The translations under genes were made by a program, and so were the position numbers. Below the pieces are notes generated by a model. The model was not told the origin of the DNA, searched no databases, and worked only from the letters and a program-made list of their open reading frames with translations. 64,000 nucleotides of DNA, from assembly GCF_037126465.1 (NCBI RefSeq), contig NC_088201.1, positions 127,658,665 through 127,722,664 of the forward strand. Direction: 5' to 3'. This DNA is from Ornithodoros turicata. Its lineage: Eukaryota; Arthropoda; Arachnida; Ixodida; Argasidae. Position 1 is the first letter of the stretch. Every line of letters starts with the position of its first letter. This document shows, piece after piece, positions 1-9,764 of the stretch.

Positions 1-294
1 TTTATAGTACCTGCTACAGAGCGCAGCAAAGCCTTTAAAGCTTTAATTGAACCTAAATCAAGGGTGTCAAGCGGCAAGGCATTAAATATGACCGGGACAT
101 AGTAATGCCGCTTACCCTTACCATAATTCGTGAAAATATGGCGCACGGAATATACTTCTGGACTTCTCAATTGCCGCGTGCAGCGCTTCATGACTTTAAA
201 CTCTTGAGACCAATAGTGTTTACAATATATAAATAATTAATAAATAATAATTAAATAAATAAATATTAATAATACTAATTATTGATACTGACTA
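1..294. other. Unassigned AT-rich flank
   Basis: No gene, repeat unit or inverted end is recognisable here. The last 80 bases are A+T-rich and run into a TA microsatellite. Confidence 0.5.
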
Positions 295-295
295 T

Positions 296-330
<35 letters not shown>

Positions 331-353
331 GTATATATATATATATATATATA
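295..353. repeat. (TA)n microsatellite
   Basis: Alternating TA with a few interruptions. Short reading frames across it encode only Ile-Tyr runs and are not genes. Similar TA tracts lie at 549-570, 980-999, 1013-1049 and about 34760-34799, and PLE ends abut two of them. Confidence 0.9.
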
Positions 354-574
354 CTCACGGGAGGATGCGACAGCACCAGAGGACACGTGTTTCGCCGTGT
401 TTGCAGCTCGTCAGCTCTGGGTAGCTGCGCATCGTTCGGAATTGGCAAATCAGGGGTCGCCCAGCTAGCGATATACACCTGGCAGGGTGACTGAGCACTC
501 CTCAATGCTACAGTGCAAGTCAGTGAATTATAATCAGGAAAAAAATATAATATATATATATATATATATAGTGA

Positions 575-954
575 CAGAGGATGCCTTTTTTTATATAAAA
601 AAATCTACAATGGCTACAGCCATGCTGTTTTCACTTCTATCATCTCTGGGCCGGCGGACGTTCTTGGCCATATGTCGCTTCCCATTCACGAACGGATTTT
701 TGTTCTGAACACGGCTACGATATCAGGTCACCGAAAGGAACAGGTGTTCTCATTGGGTCAACTTCGTTGCCTTTATAATTAAAAAGTTAGGTAACGATTT
801 TTAGGTAATTAGTAATTTGACGGTTGAGCAACATATGGCAAAGAACGTCCGCCGGCCCAGAAATGATGAAGTGAAACAGAAGTGAAAAGATTATGGCTAT
901 AGCCCTTATAGTTTTTTATGAAGAGTCTGTATTGAAAAAAAAAGAGACACCCTG
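575..954. mobile_element. Short inverted-repeat (MITE-like) element
   Basis: The block around 608-665 (core GGCCGGCGGACGTTCTT) recurs as its reverse complement around 845-905, and weaker pairing extends out to CAGAGGATGCC on the left and GGGACACC-like sequence on the right (AGAGACACCCTG, ending at 954). The right end read inward, CAGGGTGT, resembles the ends of the foldback elements at 23727 and 26697. No transposase is visible and no clean target duplication was found. The interior at about 700-850 is related to the block at 4530-4690. Confidence 0.6.
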
Positions 955-1009
955 TTTTTAATGGCTTTTTTCCTCTCTTTATATATATATATATATATAC
1001 AGGATGTCT

Positions 1010-1048
<39 letters not shown>

Positions 1049-1053
<5 letters not shown>

Positions 1054-1418
1054 AACAAATAGGTTAATATATCAGACGGCTACGAAGTTGAATAAAAGTG
1101 AAATAATAAGACGTGGACTACAGATTACAGGAACGTTAACAAAAACTAATCCATTTAGTGAGTAATTTAACACCTAGATTAAAAAATAAAAAGGAATGGT
1201 CGACGTTTCGACAGTGGCACTGTCTTCGTCAGGACAAAAGAGGTATAAGGGTTGCATATTGCTTAAATAGGTTCCCTGAGTGACGTCACAATCGGTGCAA
1301 GTATGCACGTGGCAGTTGTCCGTGAGTCATATTCTGGAACATTCCGCAAGGTCAAGTCCGGGTGGTGATGTCATCTCTCTTGGGGTGCCAGCTCAGGGTG
1401 AGCTGTACTGAGGCATAG
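1049..1418 (-). mobile_element. 3' end of a Penelope-like element
   Basis: This segment matches the 3' non-coding part of the PLE copies at 34798-35160 and 38330-38700 almost throughout, with small differences. It starts next to a TA tract with the same GAACAAATAGG end. The coding region is absent, so this is a 5'-truncated or solo terminal copy on the minus strand. It retains a hammerhead-like core at 1199-1235. Confidence 0.8.
1199..1235 (-). ncRNA. Hammerhead-ribozyme-like motif of a PLE
   Basis: Read on the minus strand it has, in order, GTC, the core CTGACGA, one extra A, a 6-bp stem GACAGT/ACTGTC with a GCC loop, GAAAC, and the GTC cleavage triplet followed by GAC. The ACGT after GAA is self-complementary, so stem III could form only between two molecules. 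Stem I is just 3 bp. Hammerhead ribozymes are known from Penelope-like elements; activity of this copy is not shown. Confidence 0.6.
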
Positions 1419-1838
1419 CCTCCTATATACTAACTATGCCTGTCAGCTCCGCTCGCTGGCGCCGCCCCGGGAAAGGGGGTGTTGTTTCCCGCTGCAACCG
1501 AGTAGAGGCGCCACTCACGTTGGGTTGCTTTCGCAGGTTTCGCCTGATGTCCCGTAAACGCAGTGCGCATGTGCGACGTTTTGACCTTTTTATTTTGTCC
1601 AGATGGACAACAGGTAAGCTATTTACTCAAGTTGTTCGTGATATCTCAGCAAAGGAACAAAATCTGGTGATCTGTCAGTAGAAGGCGGTTAGGATAAGAA
1701 TAGTTGTCGAAGTACGTGTGCCCCTTGACGTGATCGTTTTTATATCACCAGTGACGAAATTACACTACGTTAGGACCTGACTTGGGATGATGAATAGGCA
1801 CTAAAATAGTTTGCAATCCCATTTCTCTAACAGTACTC

Positions 1839-2162
1839 ATGGCCTTCTGCTGTGTGCCGCTTTGTCGTTCGGACGGGAAAAGGCCTGTGCTGGGCGAGAA
1901 GGTCACATTCCACGAAATACCTTCATGACTGGACATACGAGAAAAGTGGCTGGTAGCGATCAAGAGGGATGAGTGGTCACCGAACTCCACTTGCATCTAC
2001 TCAAGAGTATGCAGCAGACACTTCCTCGCTTCCGATTTCATCGAAGGCAAGCGGCGTCGACTGAAACGAGACGCCGTGCCGTCTGTCTTCAGCGACTTCT
2101 TATCCCACCTCCAACCAATAATCACGAAGAATTATTCTGAACAACCAAATGGAAGCCGCTGA
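1839..2162 (+). pseudogene. THAP-domain N-terminal fragment with in-frame stop
   Basis: From the ATG at 1839 the frame starts MAFCCVPLC, the first two zinc ligands of a C2CH THAP zinc finger, and then VTFHEIPS. A TGA interrupts it at 1926-1928. It continues with the invariant-Trp region (EKWLVAIKRDEW), the second ligand pair as VCSRHF, and DAVPSVF, which matches the AVPTIF box that ends THAP domains. It stops at 2160-2162, about 107 codons in all. THAP domains bind DNA and occur at the N-terminus of P-element transposases and of proteins derived from them. The stop suggests decay; an intron at this point is unlikely because the homology is continuous. Confidence 0.75.
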
Positions 2163-2203
2163 ACACATTGTTGCATTTTGCTGTGCCTGCGATCTGTACG
2201 TGA

Positions 2204-2386
2204 ATGCACATTGCTCCAGTGTCCACAGACACAAAAGAACACAGGCACGAGCTTGTACATCTCATTTGTTCGAAGTTCTTTCGGCCGCTTCTGGTAAATC
2301 ATGCTTTCCATGTAACTGACAGAAATCACACCTACAAAGCTTTCAAAAGGAAGCCCCTCTCCAGAAAGTATGTGAAGCTCAACTAG
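2204..2386 (+). pseudogene. P/THAP9-type transposase C-terminal fragment
   Basis: The open frame contains HELVHLICSKFFRPLLVNHA and ends KPLSRKYVKLN. This resembles the C-terminal tail I recall for P-type transposases of arthropods. It lies 40 bp after the THAP fragment with no catalytic core between them, so the parent gene lost its middle. Assignment rests on remembered family pattern and the neighbouring THAP domain. Confidence 0.5.
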
Positions 2387-2925
2387 CTACATATATACCT
2401 ATTTACCATTTTGTTTCATGGTATTGTCAGTGTTCATTTGTGTCACGGCATTGGAATTTGTTATGCGTATTTCGTAAGGACTATAGTAATGCTCACTTTC
2501 AGCTCAGAAAGAAGTTAAAACAATTTCATGTGAGATGTATATTTCAATAAAACTCGTCAGCTTTGTACAGGTCGTTAAAATAAATGCGATATTTCTTCAT
2601 GTCGCCACAAAATGCGCTCGGTGACTGTCGTCACTCATAAAGGACCTGCACTCCTTGTGCTCACAGAAAATAATCACCTTTGACCAAGGAATTCTGTGCA
2701 TCGACGACTCCATCGCGCGTTTTCCGTATATACCTGCTGCGCGAGTGACCCAACGTGTGTGGCGCTCCTCGCAGCGCCTCCCCGCATCGTCTCGCGACGG
2801 CTCCTCCTCGTTGTGCGCGGCGCGAGCTGACGGGCATAGTTAGTATATAGGTGAAAAAAAAATAGCCTAGGCTCTTTGGCTGCACGTTGAACATATGTTT
2901 ATAAGTCCCAAACGTCGCCACACCA

Positions 2926-2971
2926 GCATTGGACAGCTGTTTCGGACTTATTGGGCCTTCATCAGCAATGC
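2926..2971 (-). ncRNA. Hammerhead motif, array unit 1
   Basis: Minus strand: stem I GCATTG/CAATGC, core CTGATGA, one extra A, stem II, GAAAC and a GTC cleavage triplet. Stem II has one mismatch here (GGCC against GTCC). Stem III, ACAGCTGT, is fully self-complementary, which favours dimer action. Confidence 0.65.
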
Positions 2972-3162
2972 GTAGGTGGGCGCCGTTTGAGCGAGTGGCG
3001 GCGGAAGGTCACGTGGAACGTGATGTCCTCCCGTCAGGGTGAAAAACTCACCTCTGAAAGCCCAGTGCGAAGCCAGTAAAGTATTAGGTGAAAAAAAAAT
3101 AGCCTAGGCTCTTTGGCTGCACGTTGAACATATGTTTGTAAGTCCCAAACGTCGCCACACCA

Positions 3163-3208
3163 GCATTGGACAGCTGTTTCGGCCTTATTGGGCCTTCATC
3201 AGCAATGC
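3163..3208 (-). ncRNA. Hammerhead motif, array unit 2
   Basis: Same layout as unit 1 with a perfect 4-bp GGCC/GGCC stem II, 6-bp stem I and palindromic stem III. All core residues expected of a hammerhead are present, apart from the extra A between core and stem II. Confidence 0.72.
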
Positions 3209-3399
3209 GTAGGTGGGCGCCGTTTGAGCGAGTGGCGGCGGAAGGTCACGTGGAACGTGATGTCCTCCCGTCAGGGTGAGAAACTCACCTCTGAAAGCCC
3301 AGTGCGAAGCCAGTAAAGTATTAGGTGAAAAAAAAATAGCCTAGGCTCTTTGGCTGCGCGTTGAACATATGTTTATAAGTCCCAAACGTCGCCACACCA

Positions 3400-3445
3400 G
3401 CATTGGACAGCTGTTTCGGACTTATTGGGCCTTCATCAGCAATGC
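3400..3445 (-). ncRNA. Hammerhead motif, array unit 3
   Basis: Carries the same stem II mismatch as unit 1 (CGGAC on the plus strand), so units 1 and 3 form one variant class and units 2, 4, 5 and 6 the other. Confidence 0.65.
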
Positions 3446-3638
3446 GTAGGTGGGCGCCGTTTGAGCGAGTGGCGGCGGAAGGTCACGTGGAACGTGATGT
3501 CCTCCCGTCAGGGTGAAAAACTCACCTCTGAAAGCCCAGTGCGAAGCCAGTAAAGTATTAGGTGAAAAAAAAAAATAGCCTAGGCTCTTTGGCTGCACGT
3601 TGAACATATGTTTATAAGTCCCAAACGTCGCCACACCA

Positions 3639-3684
3639 GCATTGGACTGCTGTTTCGGCCTTATTGGGCCTTCATCAGCAATGC
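3639..3684 (-). ncRNA. Hammerhead motif, array unit 4
   Basis: Stem II is intact, but the stem III palindrome is changed by one base (ACTGCTGT on the plus strand), which would weaken a dimeric stem III. Confidence 0.62.
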
Positions 3685-3873
3685 GTAGGTGGGCGCCGTT
3701 TGAGCGGGTGGCGGCGGAAGGTCACGTGGAACGTGATGTCCTCCCGTCAGGGTGAGAAACTCACCTCTGAAAGCCCAGTGCGAAGCCAGTAAAGTATTAG
3801 GGAAAAAAAATAGCCTAGGCTCTTTGGCTGCACGTTGAACATATGTTTATAAGTCCCAAACGTCACCACACCA

Positions 3874-3919
3874 GCATTGGACAGCTGTTTCGGCCTTATT
3901 GGGCCTTCATCAGCAACGC
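3874..3919 (-). ncRNA. Hammerhead motif, array unit 5
   Basis: Stem II and III are intact; stem I has a T-to-C change (CAACGC in place of CAATGC on the plus strand), giving a G-T pair or mismatch. Confidence 0.65.
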
Positions 3920-4110
3920 GTAGGTGGGCGCCGTTTGAGCGAGTGGCGGCGGAAGGTCACGTGGAACGTGATGTCCTCCCGTCAGGGTGAGAAACTCACC
4001 TCTGAGAGCCCAGTGCGAAGCCAGTAAAGTATTAGGTGAAAAAAAAATAGCCTAGGCTCTTTGGCTGCACGTTGAACATATGTTTATAAGTCCCAAACGT
4101 CGCCACACCA

Positions 4111-4156
4111 GCATTGGACAGCTGTTTCGGCCTTATTGGGCCTTCATCAGCAATGC
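4111..4156 (-). ncRNA. Hammerhead motif, array unit 6
   Basis: All three stems match the array consensus. The unit is truncated 26 bp further on, where the array flips direction. Confidence 0.7.
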
Positions 4157-4330
4157 GTAGGTGGGCGCCGTTTGAGCGAGTGCAGCCAAAGAGCCTAGGC
4201 TATTTTTTTTTCATCTAATACTTTACTGGCTTCGCACTGGGCTTTCAGAGGTGAGTTTCTCACCCTGACGGGAGGACATCACGTTCCACGTGACCTTCCG
4301 CCGCCACTCGCTCAAACGGCGCCCACCTAC

Positions 4331-4376
4331 GCATTGCTGATGAAGGCCCAATAAGGCCGAAACAGCTGTCCAATGC
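4331..4376 (+). ncRNA. Hammerhead motif, inverted partial unit
   Basis: Plus strand: GCATTG, CTGATGA, A, GGCC-CAATAA-GGCC, GAAAC, AGCT, GTC, CAATGC. The predicted cut follows C4370. This is the only ribozyme of the array on the plus strand, and homology to the repeat ends exactly with its stem I. Confidence 0.7.
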
Positions 4377-4529
4377 GGTTGCATTTTATATTTTCTTTCA
4401 ATCTTTTTCCAGGACGCAAGAGGCGATAGTGTGCTCTTTCACCCTCTCACATTGCGGGTGAAGGAAAGACGCGTCTTCAAAGATGCGCAATGAACAAAAT
4501 AAAAAAGGTGTTCCTTCACCAATTTTTTT

Positions 4530-4690
4530 GCGGACGATCAATCGAACGCATATTTTCTTCTGAAAACGGCTCCGGTATCAGGTGACCGAAGGGACCACAT
4601 GTTCTCATTGGGACAACTTTGTAGCTTTCATAATGAAAAATGTAATTATTGAAAGTTAATTAACACATCACCGTAGGTGTTTGCTAATGC
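4530..4690 (+). repeat. Dispersed repeat copy
   Basis: Contains TATCAGGTGACCGAAGG and TTCTCATTGGGACAAC, nearly the same as TATCAGGTCACCGAAAGG and TTCTCATTGGGTCAAC at about 720-770. The two copies share order and spacing, so they belong to one dispersed family. No coding potential is seen. Confidence 0.6.
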
Positions 4691-4763
4691 CCTCCTAAAG
4701 AGTGCCCTTCAGCATATTCTATACTGCAATTGATTTCATCTCGGAAAAAGTGATATATATATA

Positions 4764-4939
4764 CAGTCAAACTTCTTTATAACGAAACTCAGGGGACAGA
4801 AAAAAAAATTCGCAGTACAGGTATTTTCGTTAAAAAGGATGTCCATTATTGAACCTATAGGGCTCCAGCGGGGCCGCAAAAAAATTTGCTGTAGTGGTGT
4901 TTTCGTTAAAAAGGTATTCGCTATAAAGGAGTTTGACTG
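4764..4939. mobile_element. Pogo/Tigger-like MITE
   Basis: A 176-bp element with inverted ends starting CAGTCAAACTTCTTTATAA on the left and, read inward from the right, CAGTCAAACTCCTTTATAG. A TA dinucleotide flanks each side, the target duplication of Tc1/mariner-type elements. It encodes nothing, so it is non-autonomous. Confidence 0.85.
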
Positions 4940-5029
4940 TATATATATTTAAGAAATATGTTCGCATTTAGCTGGGACACCAGGGTTCGCATCTAGCTGG
5001 GTATATATCGATATTTTGCGCCACTACTT

Positions 5030-5345
5030 AAGGGGCGTCTGGACTGTCCTTTCTCCCCTGAGCGCTCCGCTCTCTACTTCGATTTAGAGGGTGACGTCAC
5101 GCCGCCGGAGCATCTGTAGCTGGGGTGTTTTTAAAATTTTAGTGGATTTTCAATTTCGATGTCAAATTTTAAAAATGAGCTGCGGTGGTACAGCTCATTT
5201 TTAAAATTTGTTCATTTAATATCAAATCATTTTTGGGACGACCAAAAAATAGCCAAGTAGGTCGTATGCGTTGCCGAACGTTATGATATCGGTTTCATAG
5301 GTAGGTTTCCCGATACGACCGTCCGTTTAAGGGGACCACATGCAC
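5030..5345 (+). repeat. Dispersed repeat with second copy near 59 kb
   Basis: Shares GGGCGTCTG, GAGGGTGACGTCACGCCG-like and ATCGGTTTCATAGGTAGGTT-like stretches, in the same order, with 58985-59215. Copies are diverged. A perfect hairpin (5163-5210) lies inside this copy. Confidence 0.55.
5163..5210. repeat. Perfect 20-bp hairpin
   Basis: Arms CAAATTTTAAAAATGAGCTG and its exact reverse complement are separated by the 8-nt loop CGGTGGTA. It is probably part of the surrounding repeat. Confidence 0.8.
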
Positions 5346-5640
5346 GCATGCTTCTCTAGGGTAAATATTAACCACTGAAACATTCATTGCAGACTGTCGG
5401 CGAGGGATCACGCTGCAACATGAGGTGCTGCAGAACTATCTTGAACGGCACTGTATGGGATTGTTTCATTACAAGTGCTCTAGATGGATCTACATGCGAT
5501 GCTGCCAAAGGACATGTAACGTTCAATTCCTCGCATTATCTTTCATGTTGTGTGTGACGTCTTACGTAAACAACCGTATTTTCTTTTAAATTATACACAC
5601 TGGCATAGGGTAGCTGATGCTGTGTCCGGTTAAAATACAT
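5346..5640. other. Unassigned
   Basis: I see no conserved frame, repeat or inverted end in this stretch. Confidence 0.4.
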
Positions 5641-5902
5641 TTCTTTTTTAATTCCGTGTTAGCGCCGCGAAGCAGCTATGGCTATGAGCGGCGTACACAC
5701 GTGGGCAGATTGAGAGAGGACAGCAGGGTTAGTATGCGTCCTGGGTCGACTTCATGGGGAACTGTGCCGACATTCTCCTGGAAAGTCTTCACAAAACTCA
5801 GAAAAAACCTTGGTCAGCACAGCCGGGGACAGGATTTGAACCAGTGTCGCCCCCCAGCTTCGGCGTGGAAAGCGATCATCCTAACCACTAGGCCACGGGA
5901 GG
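5641..5902 (-). mobile_element. tRNA-derived SINE, family 1
   Basis: Read on the minus strand it begins CTCCCGTGGCCTAGTGGTTA (A-box region), has a B-box-like GGTTCAAATCC, then a conserved body, and ends ACACGGAATTAAAAAAG. The copy at 18178-18458 has the same parts in the same order. Both boxes are positioned as in a tRNA-type RNA polymerase III promoter. Confidence 0.85.
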
Positions 5903-6277
5903 TGATGTGTTAAAATACTATATTTATAACAGACGGCAGGGGGATATAGATACTATGTCGTCATTGTTGTCCACACTTTAGTGGACATCCTCACGGCTGG
6001 AGCCACAAGGAATAAAGCGCTGTGGAAACAACGATGACACACGATGAAATCGAAAGGTAACCGCTGTCGTCCACAACCGAGGCCGTTGTCTTTCGTCGTC
6101 CTCGTGTTTTGCCCTTCTTTCCGACACGCTTCCATTGGATCAAAAACAACTCACCCGATACTAAGTGCTCATGAAACACGTCCCTATACGAGGCGCGCGT
6201 GTGAGCTTCTGAATGAGAATAATTCAAGCGTCCTCCTGATACAGCGTCATTTCTGCGTAGCGAACGAACCAAAATAT

Positions 6278-6545
6278 TAACCATAATACTGCTTTACGTC
6301 ACGAGACAACTGCGATCACAGCGACGCCACAGTGGTCAATCTGTGGATTGATTTTGACTACCTGGAGGTTCTTTAACGGGGGCTAAATTATCAGCACGCG
6401 GCACACCGGATTGTTCGGAAGACGGCCTGTCAAAGGAACTTGTACCTGCCACCAATTTACTGACGTTCTCAGCCAGGTTTGAATCCGCCGACTTGGAATC
6501 GGTATGCGAACACGGTACCAACTGAGCCACCGAGGCCAGTCGAAA
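6278..6545 (-). mobile_element. tRNA-derived SINE, Ruka-like
   Basis: On the minus strand: GGCCTCGGTGGCTCAGTTGG (A-box region), a B-box-like GGATTCAAACC, and a tail containing GTTAAAGAACCTCCAGGT then GTCAAAATCAATCC. From memory this tail resembles the tick SINE Ruka, which is my main reason for calling the genome a tick. It ends near CTCGTGACGTAAAGCAG. The overlapping 183- and 164-aa minus-strand frames are incidental. Confidence 0.75.
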
Positions 6546-8718
6546 CGATACGTACAGAAGTCGAAATAACGCAAGTGAGCATCTATGGGGGAATTCTTTT
6601 GGGCTTCTGTACCAGTGGGACCTGTAGCGGTAACTGGATGCGACCGTGAGGAGACCGCTATAGAAAATGCACGGAGAGCAAAGTTTGCGTGGGTATATCT
6701 TCTTGTTGCGCAGAATCTGGTTACTGCGATTTCTATTAATTTTGATCGCATACGCACCAACGGAGGTTCGTCCGGTATGTGAGTGTGTCCGTAAATGTGA
6801 GTATACCTTGTTTGCAAAAACCCTGTATAAAGCTCTTTGTATGAGGAAGCAAGTAGAAAAATTCGGCATATTACCACGTTCTTCCATGTTTTTTTTTTTT
6901 TACGCCGATTTCCCGATGTGTTAAAACGGTTGTGAGATTCATCAACTGCCCCTGAAACGCACCTTCGATTCCCAATTTTGTCTTCCTATTACGAAAATTA
7001 CTTAATGGGAGAAACCAAAACAAGTCATGGGCGCAGCCATTTTTGTGACGTAGATGGGAAAAACCTGCTCCATCTACGTAGAGAATCGTGCTTCCGATTG
7101 GATGAATGCTGATCCTTTCTCCGACTTCCCTGGCGGCTTCTCCCGTTTGCAAGGAAATCCAGTTATGGCTGCCGGCTACGATGAGCGTTTCGTCCGAGAT
7201 AATCCCGAGAACTATTGAACGATGGAAACAACAACTGCGAACTCACCTCAACAACAATTTCGACGTGAAATTGTGATTATGTGCTCGAGAACTTGGCAGT
7301 TCAATCGTTCAGCTGCCATTCACGTCGGCCCGTTTGCTGCTTTTACTGCAAATGCAGGAATGGGAGCGATTGAGCAACAACGTGAGACTTGGTGGTCTTT
7401 TGAGCATATGCCTGCAGAGGGCTGGTCTTCAAAGAAAGAAGACCGTATTTCTGCCCGTGTGCACATAGTGCGATTGCCAGGCTTGTTACACGAGGTACAT
7501 ATATTGTGCAGCATCATAGCGTGACCGCAATGAACGACGTAGGATTGTATCGTGACCATTCGAACTGCATCCGTTCAACCATTCGTCGGTTATATGAAAG
7601 TGGTCATTAGAGTTGCCCCGCACAAAAAGTGCTGGATGTAGTATTGTAGTGTGTTGTTTATCTCGTAGAGCGCATCGCGGCATGTAGATCAAGAGCCCTT
7701 ATACGTATTTCTTGCTTGTTAACTTGGGTGTGCGCATTGCTCTATACCATACAGTACATATTTCATTCATAATAGTTTCGCAAATGAACACGTGCGGGTC
7801 GACCTCATGCTGCTTTTGAGTTAGGCATAGTGTCTACAAATCAGGGTATATGTATCCTGTTTTCTGGGCCCAACAGATGTTATTAAGTGTAGTGCAACAT
7901 TTCCCACTTCTTGAACAATGCTAACATTGCCAGAATAAGGAACAGTACACTGTGGTGTGTATTCCGCACTCAGTTGTCTCGCGACGTAGACCCCCAATTA
8001 TTATATTGTGTACCCCACATGTTCAACGAGGCAGCACTTCCCATGCCCTAATTTTTTTGAACATGTGCCTAAATTGCACAACTGCCACGCAAGTCACCAC
8101 CACCAGATTAGTCACCACAGTTGCCACCAGATTAGTCAGTGACAAAAGGTATATGTACTTTATCACGAATTTAATAACCTTGGTGGAAATGGTTGATGCT
8201 GTCCTCTGCCTTGTACGGTGCACTTCACTGCAAAATACACAGAGTCCAAATGCCTTCCCTTGTCCACAAATGCCCTGTCAAATCTGAAAGACCCTTATCG
8301 AAATGGGAAAGCCCAGGCTTGCTTGTCCAGAGAAACAAATATGAAACTGCAGCGTTCAACGTAAATAACTGCATGCTCAGCAACTAAGGCTGGTGATGCA
8401 GAAGACCTAATATTTACAGGTTAAAACGAAAAAAAAAAGAGCACTGCGGCGTATTAATGTTGCTTCAAAAGTATAACACCACAAAATTTGTGAGAGTCAG
8501 TTTGTGTATTTAGTATTGGTGTAGGTAGGTTTAGTATTGGTTAGTTGGTGTATGGTTGTATTTATGTTGGTCACCTCCTGCACCAATTTTTAATAAGGAT
8601 CCATTGCGTTGCTACCAACCAGGACCTAAGCTTGACCTATGATCGAATAATAATAATAGTATCTATCTATGACCTATATGGACCTTCAACACTAGTTTGG
8701 TCTAGGTTTCACACGTGG
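6546..8718. other. Mostly unassigned; SINE 3' fragment near 7975
   Basis: The only recognisable piece is about 7970-8000 (GTTGTCTCGCGACGTAGAC), which resembles the 3' part of the Ruka-like SINE on the plus strand. Frames of up to 111 aa occur but show no family motif. Confidence 0.4.
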
Positions 8719-9392
8719 CTTTTATTTATTTATTTAATTATTCAGAAGGCATTACAGCAGAGGACTGAGGTAATACAATAGTGATGCTACTTGCATCATT
8801 CTCAGCAGGTCAAACACACAGTATTACAAAAACGCAAAAAAGAATAACAACAGAAACTAAGAATCAATGCATAAGAGACCTAATCTTAACCATAAATAAA
8901 GAGTTATTGGCAGCATTAGCAGCTTCTTGGGGCAGAGAATTCCACTCTGGAATAGTAGAACAAAAGAAAGATAGCCTAAAAACACTCTTTGAGAAACGGA
9001 GTGGTTCAATCTTTTTAGAGTGATCCATCCTGGACGATACATACACAGGTGGCAGAAGATAATCATTCTTATTTAGACCAGTGTCTCCGCTATGAATATC
9101 GTACAGCAGTTTCAACCGATTATATCGCCTTCATTTTTTTAAGTTTTCCCACCCTAAGTCGGCAATAAGTTAATGAGAGTAGATAAGAGAAGAATAATTG
9201 CCCGACACAAACCTCGCTGCCATATTCTGTACTCCCTGAATCCTTTTCTGTAAACATTCCTGATGGGGATCCCACACCACCGAAGCATATTCCAATATGG
9301 AGAGAACATATGATTTGAAAACAGTCTCCTTTAAATTACGCGGCGAATTTAGTGAAATTCGAAGCTGCTCTCTAGAGCTGACAGGAGTACAC
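8719..9392 (-). mobile_element. 5'-truncated LINE (RT C-terminal end)
   Basis: On the minus strand a frame from about 9392 reads LNSPRNLKETVFKSYVLSIL and then EYASVVWDPHQEC, the region just after the reverse transcriptase catalytic domain. It then continues, with frame breaks, to KLLYDIHSGDTGLNKNDY and PEWNSLPQEAANAANNS, the C-terminus of jockey/CR1-type ORF2 proteins. The 3' end is an AAAT-repeat tail at about 8722-8740. It belongs to a different subfamily from the LINE at 46487-50731, whose matching block is PEWNSLSFDVANCTINQFED. Truncation is as expected from incomplete reverse transcription. Confidence 0.85.
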
Positions 9393-9764
9393 AGAGTAGA
9401 GAATTTGTTTATTTATATTTTCGAAAGGACATGTAAAACACCATGTGCTGTACCAACCAATGTCCTGTATTCAAACAAATACAAATATATTTTGTTTTAG
9501 CTATGTGCATGTTAGCAGATTACAGGCGACCGATGACACACAATGGGTGTCAAGGGTGAGAACACAAGTATACTACTCACTGTCCTGAAATTCTAAGTCA
9601 CCATATGTCAGAAAGCAATGACCACGCACAGCCTAAGGATCATATTCAGCTCCTTCTATTATTTTTTTATTTACACCACAATGGCTCCCATCCAGTTCAT
9701 GAAAGTCACCTTTATCATTGAAAGAACGGTTCAATAGTAAGCAAGCTGGTGATAGTATTCATGA
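9393..9764. other. Unassigned
   Basis: Nothing recognisable. Confidence 0.4.

Larger units (their letters stand above)
1422..2851 (+). mobile_element. P-like transposon remnant with about 30-bp inverted ends
   Basis: The left end CCTATATACTAACTATGCC followed by a GTCAGCTC block recurs inverted at the right end, finishing GTTAGTATATAGG at 2851. Between them lie a THAP-domain frame with one stop (1839-2162) and a frame resembling the C-terminus of P/THAP9-type transposases (2204-2386). The catalytic middle is missing. This is the layout expected of an internally deleted P-superfamily element. I see no convincing 8-bp target duplication; the right end overlaps the first unit of the ribozyme array. 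Confidence 0.6.
2849..4376 (-). repeat. 237-bp tandem array with a hammerhead motif per unit (retrozyme candidate)
   Basis: Units start at 2849, 3086, 3323, 3560, 3799 and 4034, all beginning AGGTGAAAA or a close variant (A-run length varies), and are near-identical. The sixth is cut at about 4182, after which the sequence flips and a partial unit runs in the opposite direction to 4376. Each unit has a 46-nt hammerhead-type ribozyme motif, on the minus strand in units 1-6 and on the plus strand in the inverted unit. No protein is encoded. Metazoan retrozymes are short tandem repeats with type I hammerheads that yield circular RNAs and are thought to move using PLE machinery; unit size and the nearby PLE piece fit that model. 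Confidence 0.8.

Noticed and set aside
282..708. Small frames across TA microsatellites
   Set aside because: They encode Ile-Tyr repeats from TATA runs and have no other support.
2849..4376. CRISPR array
   Set aside because: Units are contiguous 237-bp repeats without unique spacers, in an evidently eukaryotic sequence.
6336..6887. 183-aa minus-strand ORF
   Set aside because: Much of it is antisense-overlapping or sense SINE sequence; the SINE explains it.
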